This document shows, one piece after another, positions 35,201 to 40,300 of a DNA stretch of 64,000 bases (positions within the stretch are counted from its first letter, which is position 1; the number at the start of each line of letters is the position of its first letter). Under the pieces are notes generated by a model, which saw only the letters and a program-made list of their open reading frames with translations, had not been told where the DNA came from and did no database searches. The position numbers and the translations under genes were made by a program. This DNA is from Gari tellinella (taxonomy: Eukaryota > Mollusca > Bivalvia > Cardiida > Psammobiidae), in contig OV277869.1 in NCBI GenBank assembly GCA_922989275.2, positions 26,732,189-26,796,188 on the forward strand, in the 5' to 3' direction.

Positions 35201-38200
35201 GACTAGGGGTACGTGACCGTACCTCTAATATTTGAAATTAGCGGTACGGTCACGTACCCCTAGCGAGCCCTGTGAGGGTTGACTAGGGGTACGTGAGTCA
35301 AAAACACTATAACGCAACACTTTATTTTGTCCGCAGATACCTTAATATCGATGTTAATGTTAATAATATATCATTTCTACCTTAAATATGACTGTTTAAC
35401 GCAGAAAATAAAGAAACTTCATCAACAAAAAATTTCCAATCGGCATTTTTTTCACGGCAGCGAAAACTATATCTTTGAATTTAAAGAACGTATAGACACA
35501 TTTTTACAAGCATGTATAATTATCCAATACCAGCTTTGTTTAGAATTACTGCACTGTTTAATTGCGATCTATTGTCAAACGTGTTTTCAAGGTGATTTTT
35601 GTCACAGGTCTGACTTCTTGCATGATTCGATACCCGATGACAGCCGAAGTTTCGCTAGTTTCTATATTCTTAGATCTACCAGTCCACTTTCAATTTATAT
35701 TCAACGCTAAGTTAGATAGCAACAACGGCAGTAATTTCGAACACGCTTATTATATAATTATAAGTTACATTTGAATCAAATTTATAAGAAAAAGAAGAAA
35801 AACAACATTGGGGACGGATTTCAGATATCGGGCGTATATTTATTTAACACTATACCCTATATGCGGAATACTTCTATTCTTATCCCTGCGGTGAAAACAA
35901 GTTTGGGTGGAGAATATTTCTCGAAGTTTCTTTGTTTTTCTCCATTAAATATCCCCAAAATAAGGTAAACATGAGAGATTAGTAATATTATCATCATTAA
36001 AACGTATCTGCAGGCAAAATGATGTGTTGCTACATAGTTTAAATGACTCACGTACCCCTAGTCAACCCTCACAGGACTCGCTAGGGGTACGTGACCGTAC
36101 CGCTAATTTCTAATATTAGAGGTACGGTCACGTACCCCTAGTCACTACCTAAAATTTATTCCCCACATGAATAACAATGTGGATCCTCTATATAAAAAAA
36201 AATAGTTTGGTGTGTTTTGATTCCAGCCTGTGTACCCAAGACTTAAGCTTCCGTTTTATGGCTTGTCATAGCAGAGATGACTCTTACATGTATGGGACAG
36301 CAGCTGCACCCCAGTGGGGGGTCAGTATACAATTCGATTTCTAGCTAATTGGTTACTTCCTGTTGTTAGTTGTGATGATGCTTTGCGCTTTATGGCCCCT
36401 GGGCAGAAGCCTTGAGAGGTGAAAGCCATGTGCGCTATGAGCATGACAGGCTGAACTATTTCTATGAAATTTCTGTCAACTAAAAGCTGATGGTATATAA
36501 TGAACATACAAAATATACATTTTTGAAGAAACTGTTTACCATTCAACATATTTTAAAAGATCAGTTTAACCCTTTGCCTAATGAATATTCATGTCATTAT
36601 TAATAACTGAATAATACAAAGTTTATGTTTAATACCGGTAATGTCTTAATAAATATCCCCTTTTTCACCTGTAATAGGCAGCATTTATAGACCTATAATG
36701 TCATTTAAGAACCAGAGAGGACAGTCATTGATTATAGAGACTGTTCCTATATAGTAACCATCTGATCAGGATCTACTTTTAATCCATGTTAACGTTCTTT
36801 TACCGAGGTGAAAACCCGTGTCTGTTAAGTATGTTAAAAGTCAGCTTCTTTGTTATATAGAAAAAGTATGATCAGTGCTACTTTCGGTTTGCTAAAAACG
36901 ATGAAATAAATAACCGTCGCATTTGTCATTAAACAAAATTAATACATTAAAATACATAGGGATAAACGGAAGCTTGACTGCATGTAGATATAGGTATCAA
37001 ACTAATAAACCGCATTTGATCTATTCTTTTCCGAATCGTTTATGACCGTTATCGACACCGTCTCAATACCGGAAACAACCTTTTCCTTATCAGGGGAGTT
37101 AACTCGTGATGAAAATTGGGATAACTCTGTAATGCGGTAGGGCCCCATTTACATGGAATTCTAAAAGTTCCATGGTTGTTCGTAACAATTTCCAAGGTTT
37201 TTGTTTAGTCATCCAACATTTCCAAGGTTTATGCATGCTTATGAACAAAAAAAACACGTTAATATCAAGAAAAAACCTTGGAAACTCTTAAAACCTTGGC
37301 AAAAGCTCGGAAAAATTGGACTTTGGCAAAAATAAACACGGAACAATCTCGGAAATAAGAACTTAACCATTTTTTAGCACGGAAAATCCTTGTAAAATAA
37401 TAACTTAAACAATTTGCACCTCGTAATATTTGCTACAATTGTAAGTTTCACAAAACAGTGAATATTATACACACCCACGGGACACCAGCTCACAACAATC
37501 AGAGGTCAGAGATTTAAGTTGTCTGTTTATCTATACTTTAAAATGTGAATATGTGGCAAAAATTAAAGACTCCAAACCAGTTCAGACTCCTGACAAAAGA
37601 TTCATGGTAAGTTACATAACTTACATAAATACAATTTTATCATGATCATAATATATCTTGGATATTTACATGATACAAACAAAAGCATGTGGTACCCCAC
37701 CCACTAGTAGTTAACTATAATGGAAGTCCTCGTATACTTTTCCATGGTATTTTGTCGAAACCACGTAAAATGGTTCTAACATTTCCGTGGTTTTTAGGAA
37801 AAAACCACGGAAATAACAGAGTAAATATTTTACAAGGATTCCTCGTAAACTTTTCCGAGGATTTTTGTTTCCGTGGTTTTTAGGAGAAAACCTTGGAAAT
37901 TAAATATTTTACAAGGATTCCTCGTAAACTTTTCCGAGGTATTTTGTCAAACCATGTAAAAACCAAGGTCTTGTATTTTCTAAGGTTTTCTCGTCTTTTT
38001 TTCCAAGGTTTTTGTAATATGACCGTCCGAATACTCCGTGGTTTTTTCCATGTTTTTTTTTTCTTAAAACCTAGGAAAAAGTACAGCCGGGTCTAAGTTT
38101 CGTTTTCAAAATAACGTCAAGACGTAACATGACGTCATTATCATTGTAACGTCTAAATTTGAAAAACAGTCTGAGTCACTGTTAATACTAAAGTCTACGT

Positions 38201-39700
38201 AGTATTAAGTTTAGCCTGATTTGCAGCCTGAGTTTGCGAGACTGCTAGGGATAATGTTTCTAAGACATTTCGAAATGTTTCAATAGCTAAGTGGTGATCT
38301 ATGTTTGTCTAGATTCTCTTAACTGATTTACAGTCGGCGTAGTAGTACATTATTTTGGTGATTCGAAAATTAGTATAAAATATATGCCCAGTGGGCCATA
38401 CAATTTTTACAACCCTCTTTATTTTGCATGTTTATGTGATAATTAAATATACTCAACTAGATCTAAATTATTAGCGTACAGGCGCGTGCCACATTCTTAG
38501 AAAAAATCCTTAGGCTGAAATGACATATTAATGACAATACTTATGATAATATCAGTTACAATAATATAATAATAAATATTAGATGAAAAGATTTTTTTTT
38601 TTTCATTTGAAGACAGGCAAAAATGTACACTCGCTTAAATGAAATTTTATTCTAAAATTGTCAGTGAACACCAGGTTTATTTGTTTCATTTTCACATGTT
38701 CTGCCTGCCAAGTAGATCCTGATCATAATATTTTTGTTCTGTATATTTGACGAAACGCAATAATACTCCCTTAACCAATAAGCAGATTCTAGCATTCTAC
38801 CTTCCTCAACCAAACTAGATCTATTTCTCATCTATTTTTTTAAACATTCACTGTCTACATATAGTAGATCCTGATCATAGAACGGATTCTAATCGGGGTC
38901 GCAAATACTTTCAAATGACTCTAAATGTTCTTTTTTACAGCTTTTCCTTTCCCACTGTATTACCGATTTTATTGCCCCTATTCGGATAGATTTTTTTACC
39001 ATTTCAAGAACTGAATCGTATAGTTTAGATCCAACCCATTTGTAGTAAGGCATTCAAAGGTACAATTGATTACATATCAATTAGTTATTGATCAAGCGAG
39101 AGGTGTGATATACAGGTTCATGAACTTTTAATTACTATAATTTAACTTTTTTACCGAAACGTCCAGACCTTTTACTATATAAAATTAATTTACCGAACTG
39201 GTCATTTACCGAAATGCCCGGCACCCTGTATTGGCATTCATGTACTTTCCGATTGAGTTGGGTAAACGTTTGACGGCACCATGACGCATAAAATGATCAT
39301 ACCGTGCCAGCCTATCAGACATTAAATGAAATATACCTACCTCGTCTGTCAGCTCATCTGTGTCATTACCACTGTCACTTCCTGCAGCTACAGTTGATAT
39401 GACAGCCGTGGGGTGAGAGAATTCTGCAAAATGGAGCAGGTTTTTCCGGTAGCATTTAGCCCCATATTTGCACGGTGGCAAAGCACTGTCATCAACAGAG
39501 GGCAATTTTGAAGCTTCGAACTTCTTTCGTTTGGAAGTTGAGGGGCCGTCTGTAGTATCGGTGGAGTCTGTGTCATCTATTTTCGCCTTCTTACCATGGT
39601 CGAACTCTAGTAAATGCTGTGGGTTCTTTCTGTAGCAACGAGCCCCGTACGGACACTGCGGCAGTGCTTTTGCTGTAGTCTTTTTAGCAGTCGTAGCCAT
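14174..39700 (-). CDS. PBZ-PARP-BRCT protein: poly(ADP-ribose) polymerase family, 12 exons, complete
   Basis: Exons on the minus strand: 39341-39700, 31345-31560, 29394-29560, 26767-26823, 25706-25827, 23920-24056, 22502-22669, 19816-19907, 18516-18610 (or alternative 18358-18452), 17278-17366, 14735-14814, 14174-14204. Their 1,614 nt translate without a stop to 537 residues and every junction agrees in phase. Domains: PBZ zinc fingers at about 14-35 (C16, C22, H29, H35) and 75-97 (C77, C83, H90, H96); basic SKRKK (56-60), a likely nuclear signal; lysine/glutamate-rich coiled coil at about 160-192; PARP catalytic fold at about 200-400 with HGT (H289), GKGVYFSEYP (Y326) and KELVIFN (E380), i.e. 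the H-Y-E triad of polymerising PARPs; BRCT-like domain at about 441-530. Known for the families: PBZ binds poly(ADP-ribose), PARP transfers ADP-ribose from NAD+, BRCT mediates docking. A nuclear DNA-damage role is inferred. There is no WGR or DNA-binding zinc finger of the PARP1 type. Confidence 0.88.
14409..14645 (+). mobile_element. MITE with CTTTCAACAC ends and GATCAGAGGGCTCC hairpin
   Basis: Core CCTGATCAGAGGGCTCCTAT with return arm; same variant as 11085-11310. Lies in the last PARP intron. Confidence 0.7.
14735..14814 (-). CDS. PARP gene exon 11: end of BRCT-like domain
   Basis: 80 nt, acceptor TATTTTCAG|CTGCCA, donor TATGA|GTAAGA. LPIVAEMYLYDCIIQGKELK resembles the last BRCT strand and helix, where most members have W-x-x-D-[CS]; here the tryptophan place is taken by tyrosine. 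Confidence 0.84.
14840..15060 (+). mobile_element. Decayed TTAA-family MITE (GATCAGAGG hairpin)
   Basis: TTAACCCATGAACTCATTAA left end and a shortened core CTGATCAGAGGCCTTC. Lies 26 bases from PARP exon 11. Borders approximate. Confidence 0.55.
15102..15351 (-). mobile_element. 250-bp TA-flanked palindromic MITE
   Basis: Full-length 250-bp copy in PARP intron 10. Confidence 0.92.
15648..16056 (+). mobile_element. 210-bp-family MITE split by a TTAA MITE
   Basis: Left CAGTATAACCTCTTTCTTAC, right TTTTAGTGGTCATAATAGAG; the TTAA MITE at 15712-15963 is inside. Confidence 0.72.
15712..15963 (+). mobile_element. TTAA-flanked GCAGAATGCGCC MITE, nested
   Basis: TTAA both borders, hairpin AGCAGAATGCCCCCTAAGG with return arm. 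Confidence 0.87.
16156..16407 (+). mobile_element. TTAA-flanked MITE with GATTAGAGGGCTCC hairpin
   Basis: TTAA both borders; core CCTGATTAGAGGGCTCCTGC with a perfect return arm. Confidence 0.87.
16515..16766 (+). mobile_element. TTAA-flanked GCAGAATGTGCC MITE
   Basis: Complete copy; an extra left-end fragment of the same family precedes it at about 16453-16514. Confidence 0.86.
16940..17162 (-). mobile_element. 250-bp-family MITE with deleted hairpin arm
   Basis: Both ends intact, but 27 bp covering one arm of the central hairpin are missing (223 bp in total). Confidence 0.88.
17278..17366 (-). CDS. PARP gene exon 10: middle of BRCT-like domain
   Basis: 89 nt, acceptor TTTTCAG|GTACAAAG, donor AAAGGG|GTATGT. 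Encodes TKAVFNLLVAAKDEYDLKTN and then KITQAEGKG, matching the central strands and helix 2 of a BRCT domain. Phase 0 at its 3' end. Confidence 0.85.
17564..17985 (-). mobile_element. Decayed 250-bp-family copy interrupted by a TTAA-family hairpin
   Basis: Left remnant CACAGTGGAGAAGATG at 17564, right remnant with CTAAAACTATTATTGTCATT at about 17870; the hairpin AAGCAGAATGCGCCCTAAGG at 17660-17785 lies between. Confidence 0.5.
17660..17785 (+). mobile_element. TTAA-family MITE remnant (hairpin only)
   Basis: Near-perfect hairpin AAGCAGAATGCGCCCTAAGG/CGCATTCTGCTTTACTT; outer ends lost. Confidence 0.7.
18059..18268 (+). mobile_element. 210-bp TA-flanked MITE with CAGAAAGCTCC hairpin
   Basis: Family definition: inverted ends TACAGTAAAACCTC(T)CTATTAC, core AACAGTGAAACAGAAAGCTC and its return arm within CTTAAAGCAAGG arms. 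Complete, in PARP intron 9, close to the 9b exon. Confidence 0.9.
18358..18452 (-). CDS. PARP gene exon 9b: alternative twin of exon 9a
   Basis: Tandem copy of exon 9a with identical splice signals and length, fully open in the same frame. Six base differences give one silent change and four residue changes (Y to L, D to H, W to C, R to G). Because 95 is not a multiple of three, a transcript with both copies would shift frame; one or the other must be chosen. The alternative explanation is that one copy is never used. Confidence 0.72.
18516..18610 (-). CDS. PARP gene exon 9a: first half of BRCT-like domain
   Basis: 95 nt, acceptor TTTTACCAG|GGTGCT, donor AAGAAAG|GTTCTT (GT present but a weak consensus). 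Encodes VLQNYTVQFTGDFWRTQKNM and then a helix ending HGAKK, which fits the first strand and helix of a BRCT fold. It takes two bases from exon 8 and passes one to exon 10, so it is not a multiple of three. The 9b twin follows after only 63 bases. Confidence 0.82.
18672..18880. mobile_element. Decayed MITE of the GATCAGAGGGCTCC family
   Basis: Starts near the transcript-upstream side of the exon 9 duplication; worn core with GATAAGGGTCTGCACTGTTT. Borders approximate. Confidence 0.45.
18930..19770. mobile_element. Large fold-back repeat with ATCGATGTTTAAGAC motifs
   Basis: Contains AATCTGTCACTCATCGATGT near 19120 and its inverted partner AACATCGATGAGTGACAGAT near 19738, and a nested fold-back with a GAGGCTTTGCCGAG turn (about 19160-19310). 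The same motifs recur at 29575-30300. It ends just short of PARP exon 8. Confidence 0.6.
19816..19907 (-). CDS. PARP gene exon 8: linker between PARP and BRCT
   Basis: 30 codons plus two bases, acceptor TTTTACAG|ACAGCT, donor TCAAA|GTAAGT. Polar linker ending in a lysine-rich KASQKKKSK stretch. Its first half is repeated, with the same acceptor, 107 bases upstream in the transcript (19964-20070). Confidence 0.82.
19857..20070 (-). repeat. Tandem duplication of a 107-bp block covering the 5' half of PARP exon 8
   Basis: Units 19857-19963 and 19964-20070 are nearly identical. The transcript-upstream copy keeps the acceptor and about 17 codons, then runs into a TGA a few codons later with no obvious donor. 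It is a decoy acceptor or broken exon copy. Confidence 0.85.
20085..20165 (+). mobile_element. Isolated hairpin of the GATCAGA core type
   Basis: CACCCTGATCAGACTGCTCT with return arm ending CACTGTTTG; no family ends seen. Confidence 0.5.
20293..20521. mobile_element. Palindromic element with GGGGCCCGTTTC-type ends
   Basis: Inverted ends AGGGGCCGTTTTCAGAAACT and (read inward from 20521) AAGGGCCCGTTTCATAAAAC, followed by TTTGTACGACAAA on both sides. Confidence 0.7.
20559..20808 (+). mobile_element. 250-bp TA-flanked palindromic MITE
   Basis: Full-length 250-bp copy; ends read TATAGTGGAG and CTACTGTA. Confidence 0.9.
20809..21525. other. PARP intron 7 interior; repeat debris
   Basis: Contains ATCACAATAGCTCACCTTGA (about 21162), the tail of the ~1-kb repeat seen whole at 27973-29034, and a worn 210-bp-family copy at about 21333-21480. 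No exon. Confidence 0.45.
21526..21739. mobile_element. 214-bp TTAA-flanked MITE with GGATGAGACGCCGAG hairpin
   Basis: TTAACCCTTAGCCCGCCAAA at the left and AGGCTAAGGGTTAA at the right; almost identical to 29167-29380, so recently active. Confidence 0.88.
21993..22241 (-). mobile_element. TTAA-flanked GCAGAATGCGC MITE
   Basis: Complete copy, hairpin AAAGCAGAATGCGCTTAAGG, reversed relative to 8686-8938. Confidence 0.88.
22318..22457. mobile_element. Palindromic element with AACTGATTTTTTCGGCG ends
   Basis: Arms of about 65 bp are inverted copies. It lies 45 bases past the PARP exon 7 donor. Confidence 0.65.
22502..22669 (-). CDS. PARP gene exon 7: catalytic glutamate block
   Basis: 56 codons in phase 0, acceptor CTTTCAG|GTGTAC, donor TATAAG|GTAAAA. 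Contains GYDSHTSPDKKELVIFN followed by ILPAYIVHY, the last strands of the PARP fold. E380 in KELVIFN aligns with the catalytic glutamate of NEYIVYD in PARP1, so chain elongation is chemically possible (inference). An inverted-repeat element starts about 45 bases past the donor. Confidence 0.92.
22723..22971 (+). mobile_element. TTAA-flanked MITE with GATCAGAGGGCTCC hairpin
   Basis: Clear left end and core; the right TTAA is worn away. It lies 54 bases from PARP exon 7. Confidence 0.75.
23280..23620 (+). mobile_element. Decayed pair of GATCAGAGGGCTCC-family MITEs
   Basis: Two overlapping worn cores (about 23385-23445 and 23575-23612) with AACTTCAAATTGACAATTCC debris between. Confidence 0.5.
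23641..23890 (+). mobile_element. TTAA-flanked GCAGAATGCGCC MITE
   Basis: Left TTAA present, right mutated to TTTT. Its right end lies 30 bases from the PARP exon 6 donor. Confidence 0.82.
23920..24056 (-). CDS. PARP gene exon 6: catalytic tyrosine block
   Basis: 137 nt, acceptor TTTTCAG|GTGAAGG, donor GGCAAG|GTAATT. GWYGKGVYFSEYPAYSMGYI is the PARP signature surrounding the nicotinamide pocket; Y326 is the triad tyrosine. A TA-flanked MITE ends 16 bases upstream of the acceptor dinucleotide, so most of the upstream splice signal lies in transposon sequence. Confidence 0.93.
24073..24298 (-). mobile_element. 250-bp-family MITE (24-bp deletion) abutting PARP exon 6
   Basis: Both ends and the GACGCCGGG hairpin are present; part of one arm (GCGTTTACGC...) is missing, giving 226 bp. 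The border is only 17 bp from the first base of exon 6. Confidence 0.9.
24314..24362 (+). mobile_element. Left-end fragment of a TTAA GCAGAATGCGCC MITE
   Basis: TTAACCCTTTCCCCCATAGA then directly followed by a complete copy. Confidence 0.6.
24363..24613 (+). mobile_element. TTAA-flanked GCAGAATGCGCC MITE
   Basis: Complete, TTAA at both borders, perfect GCCTTAAGGC turn. Confidence 0.88.
24936..25450 (-). mobile_element. 515-bp inverted-repeat element carrying a tRNA-like sequence
   Basis: Inverted ends AAAGGGGCTCGCAACCGGA (19 bp, exact). Internally, on the minus strand, TGGTAGCCGAGGGGATAAAG (A-box-like) and CACGGGTTCGAATCCCACC (B-box) followed by a T run at about 25055-25160. Inserted in a MITE hairpin. 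Confidence 0.8.
25057..25160 (-). other. tRNA-like Pol III unit (not a functional tRNA)
   Basis: Read on the minus strand it has an A-box-like TGGTAGCCGAGG, a long middle region and a perfect B-box GGTTCGAATCC, with a poly-T run after it. Length resembles a long-variable-arm tRNA (Leu/Ser type), but I cannot fold a normal anticodon arm. Confidence 0.5.
25706..25827 (-). CDS. PARP gene exon 5: NAD+-binding HGT motif
   Basis: 122 nt, acceptor TTTAACAG|GTCATG, donor CCAG|GTGGGT. Contains LAFHGTQEASITPICETGFR: the HGT histidine (H289) contacts the NAD+ ribose in the PARP family, and the following helix and GFR turn are also typical. Confidence 0.92.
25855..26515. mobile_element. ~190-bp CAGGG-end MITE split by a ~510-bp repeat
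   Basis: Left part to about 25982 with hairpin TACTCATTAGAATTGTCTTG and right end CTTAACTGGAGCCCTG at 26501-26515; the insert is 25984-26490. The outer copy starts 28 bases upstream of PARP exon 5's acceptor. Confidence 0.75.
25984..26490. repeat. ~510-bp dispersed repeat with internal fold-back, copy 1
   Basis: Starts GAGGATAACAG and ends AGCATAAATAAA; a fold-back with CAGTGTAAGATC arms is followed by about 370 bp of unique sequence. Same structure as 27003-27545. Confidence 0.75.
26767..26823 (-). CDS. PARP gene exon 4 (57 nt)
   Basis: Acceptor CTGTTTAG|TTACAGG and donor TTCAA|GTGAGT. Encodes YRITKVQYVINPKLDAGF, the conserved opening strand of the PARP catalytic domain. One base completes the codon begun in exon 3; two bases pass to exon 5. 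A competing AG six bases further in would delete two residues. Confidence 0.87.
27003..27545. repeat. ~540-bp dispersed repeat with internal fold-back, copy 2
   Basis: Starts GAGGATAATTG; perfect-looking fold-back ACATCAGACGTTATATTTTC around GGCGAAGCC, then the same unique stretch as copy 1. The open frame in its tail is not conserved well enough to call a gene. Confidence 0.75.
27615..27842 (+). mobile_element. Worn TTAA GCAGAATG-family MITE
   Basis: Hairpin degraded to AAAGCAGAATGTGCCTTACT; its right TTAA is shared with the next MITE. Confidence 0.6.
27839..27962. mobile_element. Short TTAA-flanked MITE with GATCAGACGCCGCG hairpin
   Basis: TTAACCCTTTGCCTGCTGGT left end, TTGGGTTAA right end, hairpin AGATCAGACGCCGCGAAACG with perfect return arm. 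Confidence 0.82.
27973..29034 (+). mobile_element. ~1.06-kb dispersed repeat with 161-bp tandem units
   Basis: Begins ACAAGAGGGCCTGAAGGCCC and ends with GACGACGGAC repeats and TCAGGTGAGCTAAA. A unit starting ATTTTCAGCAATT recurs at 28318, 28479, 28640 and 28801, that is every 161 bp. Tail fragments recur at about 21160 and 30895. Confidence 0.72.
29167..29380. mobile_element. 214-bp TTAA-flanked MITE (near twin of 21526-21739)
   Basis: TTAA both borders; same length and almost the same sequence as the copy in intron 7. It ends 13 bases past the PARP exon 3 donor. Confidence 0.88.
29394..29560 (-). CDS. PARP gene exon 3: start of catalytic region
   Basis: 55 codons plus two bases (residues 193-248), acceptor CACTGTAG|GTTGCC, donor ACAAA|GTACTT. 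It reads as a helical stretch that includes YFDLFAERAYKEG and AESQFYRLLSG just ahead of the PARP fold, where regulatory helices lie in other PARPs. A plus-strand open frame over the same bases is a shadow. A dispersed repeat starts about ten bases upstream of the acceptor. Confidence 0.88.
29571..30300. mobile_element. Two tandem copies of a fold-back repeat next to PARP exon 3
   Basis: Units starting GAATATAGGATCTGTCATGA (29571) and AATATAGGATCTGTCATGAG (about 29931), each with a CGAGCCTTGGCAAGC turn and an inverted GTCTTAAACATCGA-type arm. Related to 18930-19770. The first unit begins about ten bases upstream of the exon 3 acceptor. Confidence 0.7.
30302..30513 (+). mobile_element. Decayed 250-bp-family MITE
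   Basis: Interior features remain (GGAGCCAGATCAGATTCTGG, TTTATTGGGAAATAATAACT); ends lost. Confidence 0.65.
30579..30818 (+). mobile_element. 250-bp-family MITE with 10-bp deletion
   Basis: Both ends and hairpin intact; one CGTACGCAAA step of the subterminal repeat is missing. Confidence 0.9.
30954..31202 (+). mobile_element. TTAA-flanked MITE with GATCAGAGGGCTCC hairpin
   Basis: TTAA both borders; core CCCTGATCAGAGGGCTCCTA with perfect return arm; followed by a TTAA GCAGAATG-family remnant at 31199-31320 that reaches the PARP exon 2 donor region. Confidence 0.85.
31345..31560 (-). CDS. PARP gene exon 2: coiled-coil region
   Basis: 72 codons, acceptor CTTTCAG|GATGAA and donor GAG|GTAGGC, phase 0 at both ends (residues 121-192). 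The second half is a run of Lys/Glu heptads typical of a coiled coil, so it could mediate self-association. Exon 2 is 7.8 kb from exon 1; that intron is filled with repeats. Confidence 0.88.
31561..33060. other. PARP intron 1, proximal part; no gene
   Basis: Contains a poly-C run (about 31801-31811), a fold-back remnant with GAGCCTTGGCGAGC (about 31940-32070) and a worn hairpin at about 32645-32720. No exon seen. Confidence 0.45.
33236..33362. repeat. Fold-back repeat with GCGAGCCTTGGCGAGC turn
   Basis: Arms GTGTTTTTTTCAGTAATGAA and inverted return; the turn resembles those at 29660 and 31945. Confidence 0.75.
34060..34155 (-). mobile_element. TTAA GCAGAATG-family MITE, truncated
   Basis: Only the hairpin stub and the GGGTAAAGGGTTAA end remain. 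Confidence 0.55.
34664..34880 (-). mobile_element. TTAA GCAGAATG-family MITE, diverged
   Basis: TTAACCCTTTAAATACG left end; hairpin degraded to AAAGAAAAGTAGCATGTACT. Confidence 0.65.
34880..35149 (+). mobile_element. TTAA GCAGAATG-family MITE, back-to-back with the previous copy
   Basis: Hairpin CATAATGCGCCTTAAGGTGC and GGTAATGGGTTAA end; joined head to head with 34664-34880. Confidence 0.7.
35192..36152. mobile_element. ~960-bp element with ~110-bp inverted ends (GACTAGGGGTACGTGACC)
   Basis: Both ends read TTTAGGTAGTGACTAGGGGT inward, and each end holds its own palindrome (GGTACGGTCACGTACCCCTA). A 127-codon open frame (35327-35710) lies inside but has no recognisable domain and may be chance. 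A degraded relative lies at 54790-55480. Confidence 0.75.
36153..37140. other. No gene seen
   Basis: Worn MITE core near 36720-36780 (GACTGTTCCTATATAGTAAC); no exon. Confidence 0.4.
37150..38090. repeat. Array of short TTTCCAAGG / CCGTGG repeats
   Basis: Motifs such as TTTCCAAGGTTTT, CCTTGGAAA, TTTCCGAGG and CCGTGGTTTTTAGG recur at irregular 20-70-bp spacing in both orientations. Two unit pairs (TTTTACAAGGATTCCTCGTA at about 37829 and 37909) are direct repeats. Confidence 0.65.
38091..39130. other. No gene seen
   Basis: AT-rich intron sequence with a T run (about 38591-38602). No exon. Confidence 0.4.
39341..39700 (-). CDS. PARP gene exon 1: start codon and two PBZ zinc fingers
   Basis: 120 codons from ATG at 39700 (context GACGAAATGG, a good Kozak start) to donor GAG|GTAGGT. 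The two fingers CPYGARCYRKNPQHLLEFDH and CKYGAKCYRKNLLHFAEFSH match the PBZ pattern C-x-Y-G-x2-C-Y-R-x-N-x2-H-x5-H, as in APLF and CHFR. Between them lies an acidic, Ser/Thr-rich linker and the basic SKRKK. The transposon at 39868 lies 158 bases upstream of the start. Confidence 0.92.
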
Positions 39701-39858
39701 TTCGTCATGAAATTGGACTAAAACTTAACGTTTACCTGATCAAAAATGGCTCAAAAAGGTGCAAACTTCCTACAAGATTTGGCTTGATCAGCATTTGTTT
39801 ACTAATATTTGATCCCCGCCTCAGCCCATTTATTCATAGAAAAAAGGGTGTAGAAACG
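39701..39858 (-). promoter_or_regulatory. Short 5' region of the PARP gene, cut by a transposon
   Basis: Only 158 bases separate the PARP start codon from the target duplication of the Mutator-like element. This must hold the 5' untranslated region and perhaps core promoter. No TATA box is obvious. If transcription starts further up, the promoter is inside or beyond the transposon. Confidence 0.3.
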
Positions 39859-39867
39859 GTAACCAGC
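39859..39867. repeat. Target-site duplication, left (GTAACCAGC)
   Basis: Direct 9-bp repeat matching 44121-44129 at the outer borders of the 4.25-kb element. Confidence 0.85.
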
Positions 39868-40300
39868 GGTCCATGGAAAAACCCCATACGACTGGCACAC
39901 AACTGGTATACTACTGGTATGGCTGCCCAAACGTATCCATACGAGTTGAATCTATACTGTAGGGGCTTTTTTATGGGTTTTATTCTATCATATATGATAA
40001 ATATGATCTTTATGAAGATATTCCATTAAAAAAATTACATTAAATCCCATTATTAATCATTTAATATCGATATTTCCAAATACGTATGAATATCCCATAC
40101 GAGTAAATGACCATACGAGTTGAATCTATACCGTAGGGCCATTTTTATGGGTATTATTCTATCATATATGATAAATATGATCTTTATGAAGATATTCCAT
40201 AAAAAAGATTAAATTAAATCCCATTATTAATCATATAATATCGATATTTCCAAATACGTATGAATATCCCATACTAGTAAATGACCATATGAACTAGGGC
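39868..40300. repeat. Left inverted end of the Mutator-like element with ~177-bp subrepeats
   Basis: The first 80 bases match the reverse complement of 44040-44120; then a unit of about 177 bp recurs (from about 39936 and 40113), with further degraded units near 40910-41100. An open frame across it (39784-40029) is a by-product shared with the other end and is not a gene. Confidence 0.8.

Larger units (their letters stand above)
33070..39232. repeat. Possible old ~6-kb element bounded by inverted repeats, in PARP intron 1
   Basis: AATGACCAGTTCGGTAAATT near 33099 and its inverted match near 39200 lie within longer inverted similarity; further inside, GGAATGGGGCCCTACCG (33698) matches inverted near 37140. 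It may be one large decayed transposon with others nested inside, or two independent repeat pairs. Confidence 0.4.

Noticed and set aside
35327..35710. 127-codon open frame inside the element at 35192-36152
   Set aside because: Composition is AT-driven, there is no known domain, and the related element at 54790 does not preserve it visibly. Not called as a gene.
39784..40029. Open frames with LYCRGFFMGFILSYM at 39784-40029 and 43942-44232
   Set aside because: They are the two inverted ends of the Mutator-like element read on opposite strands.
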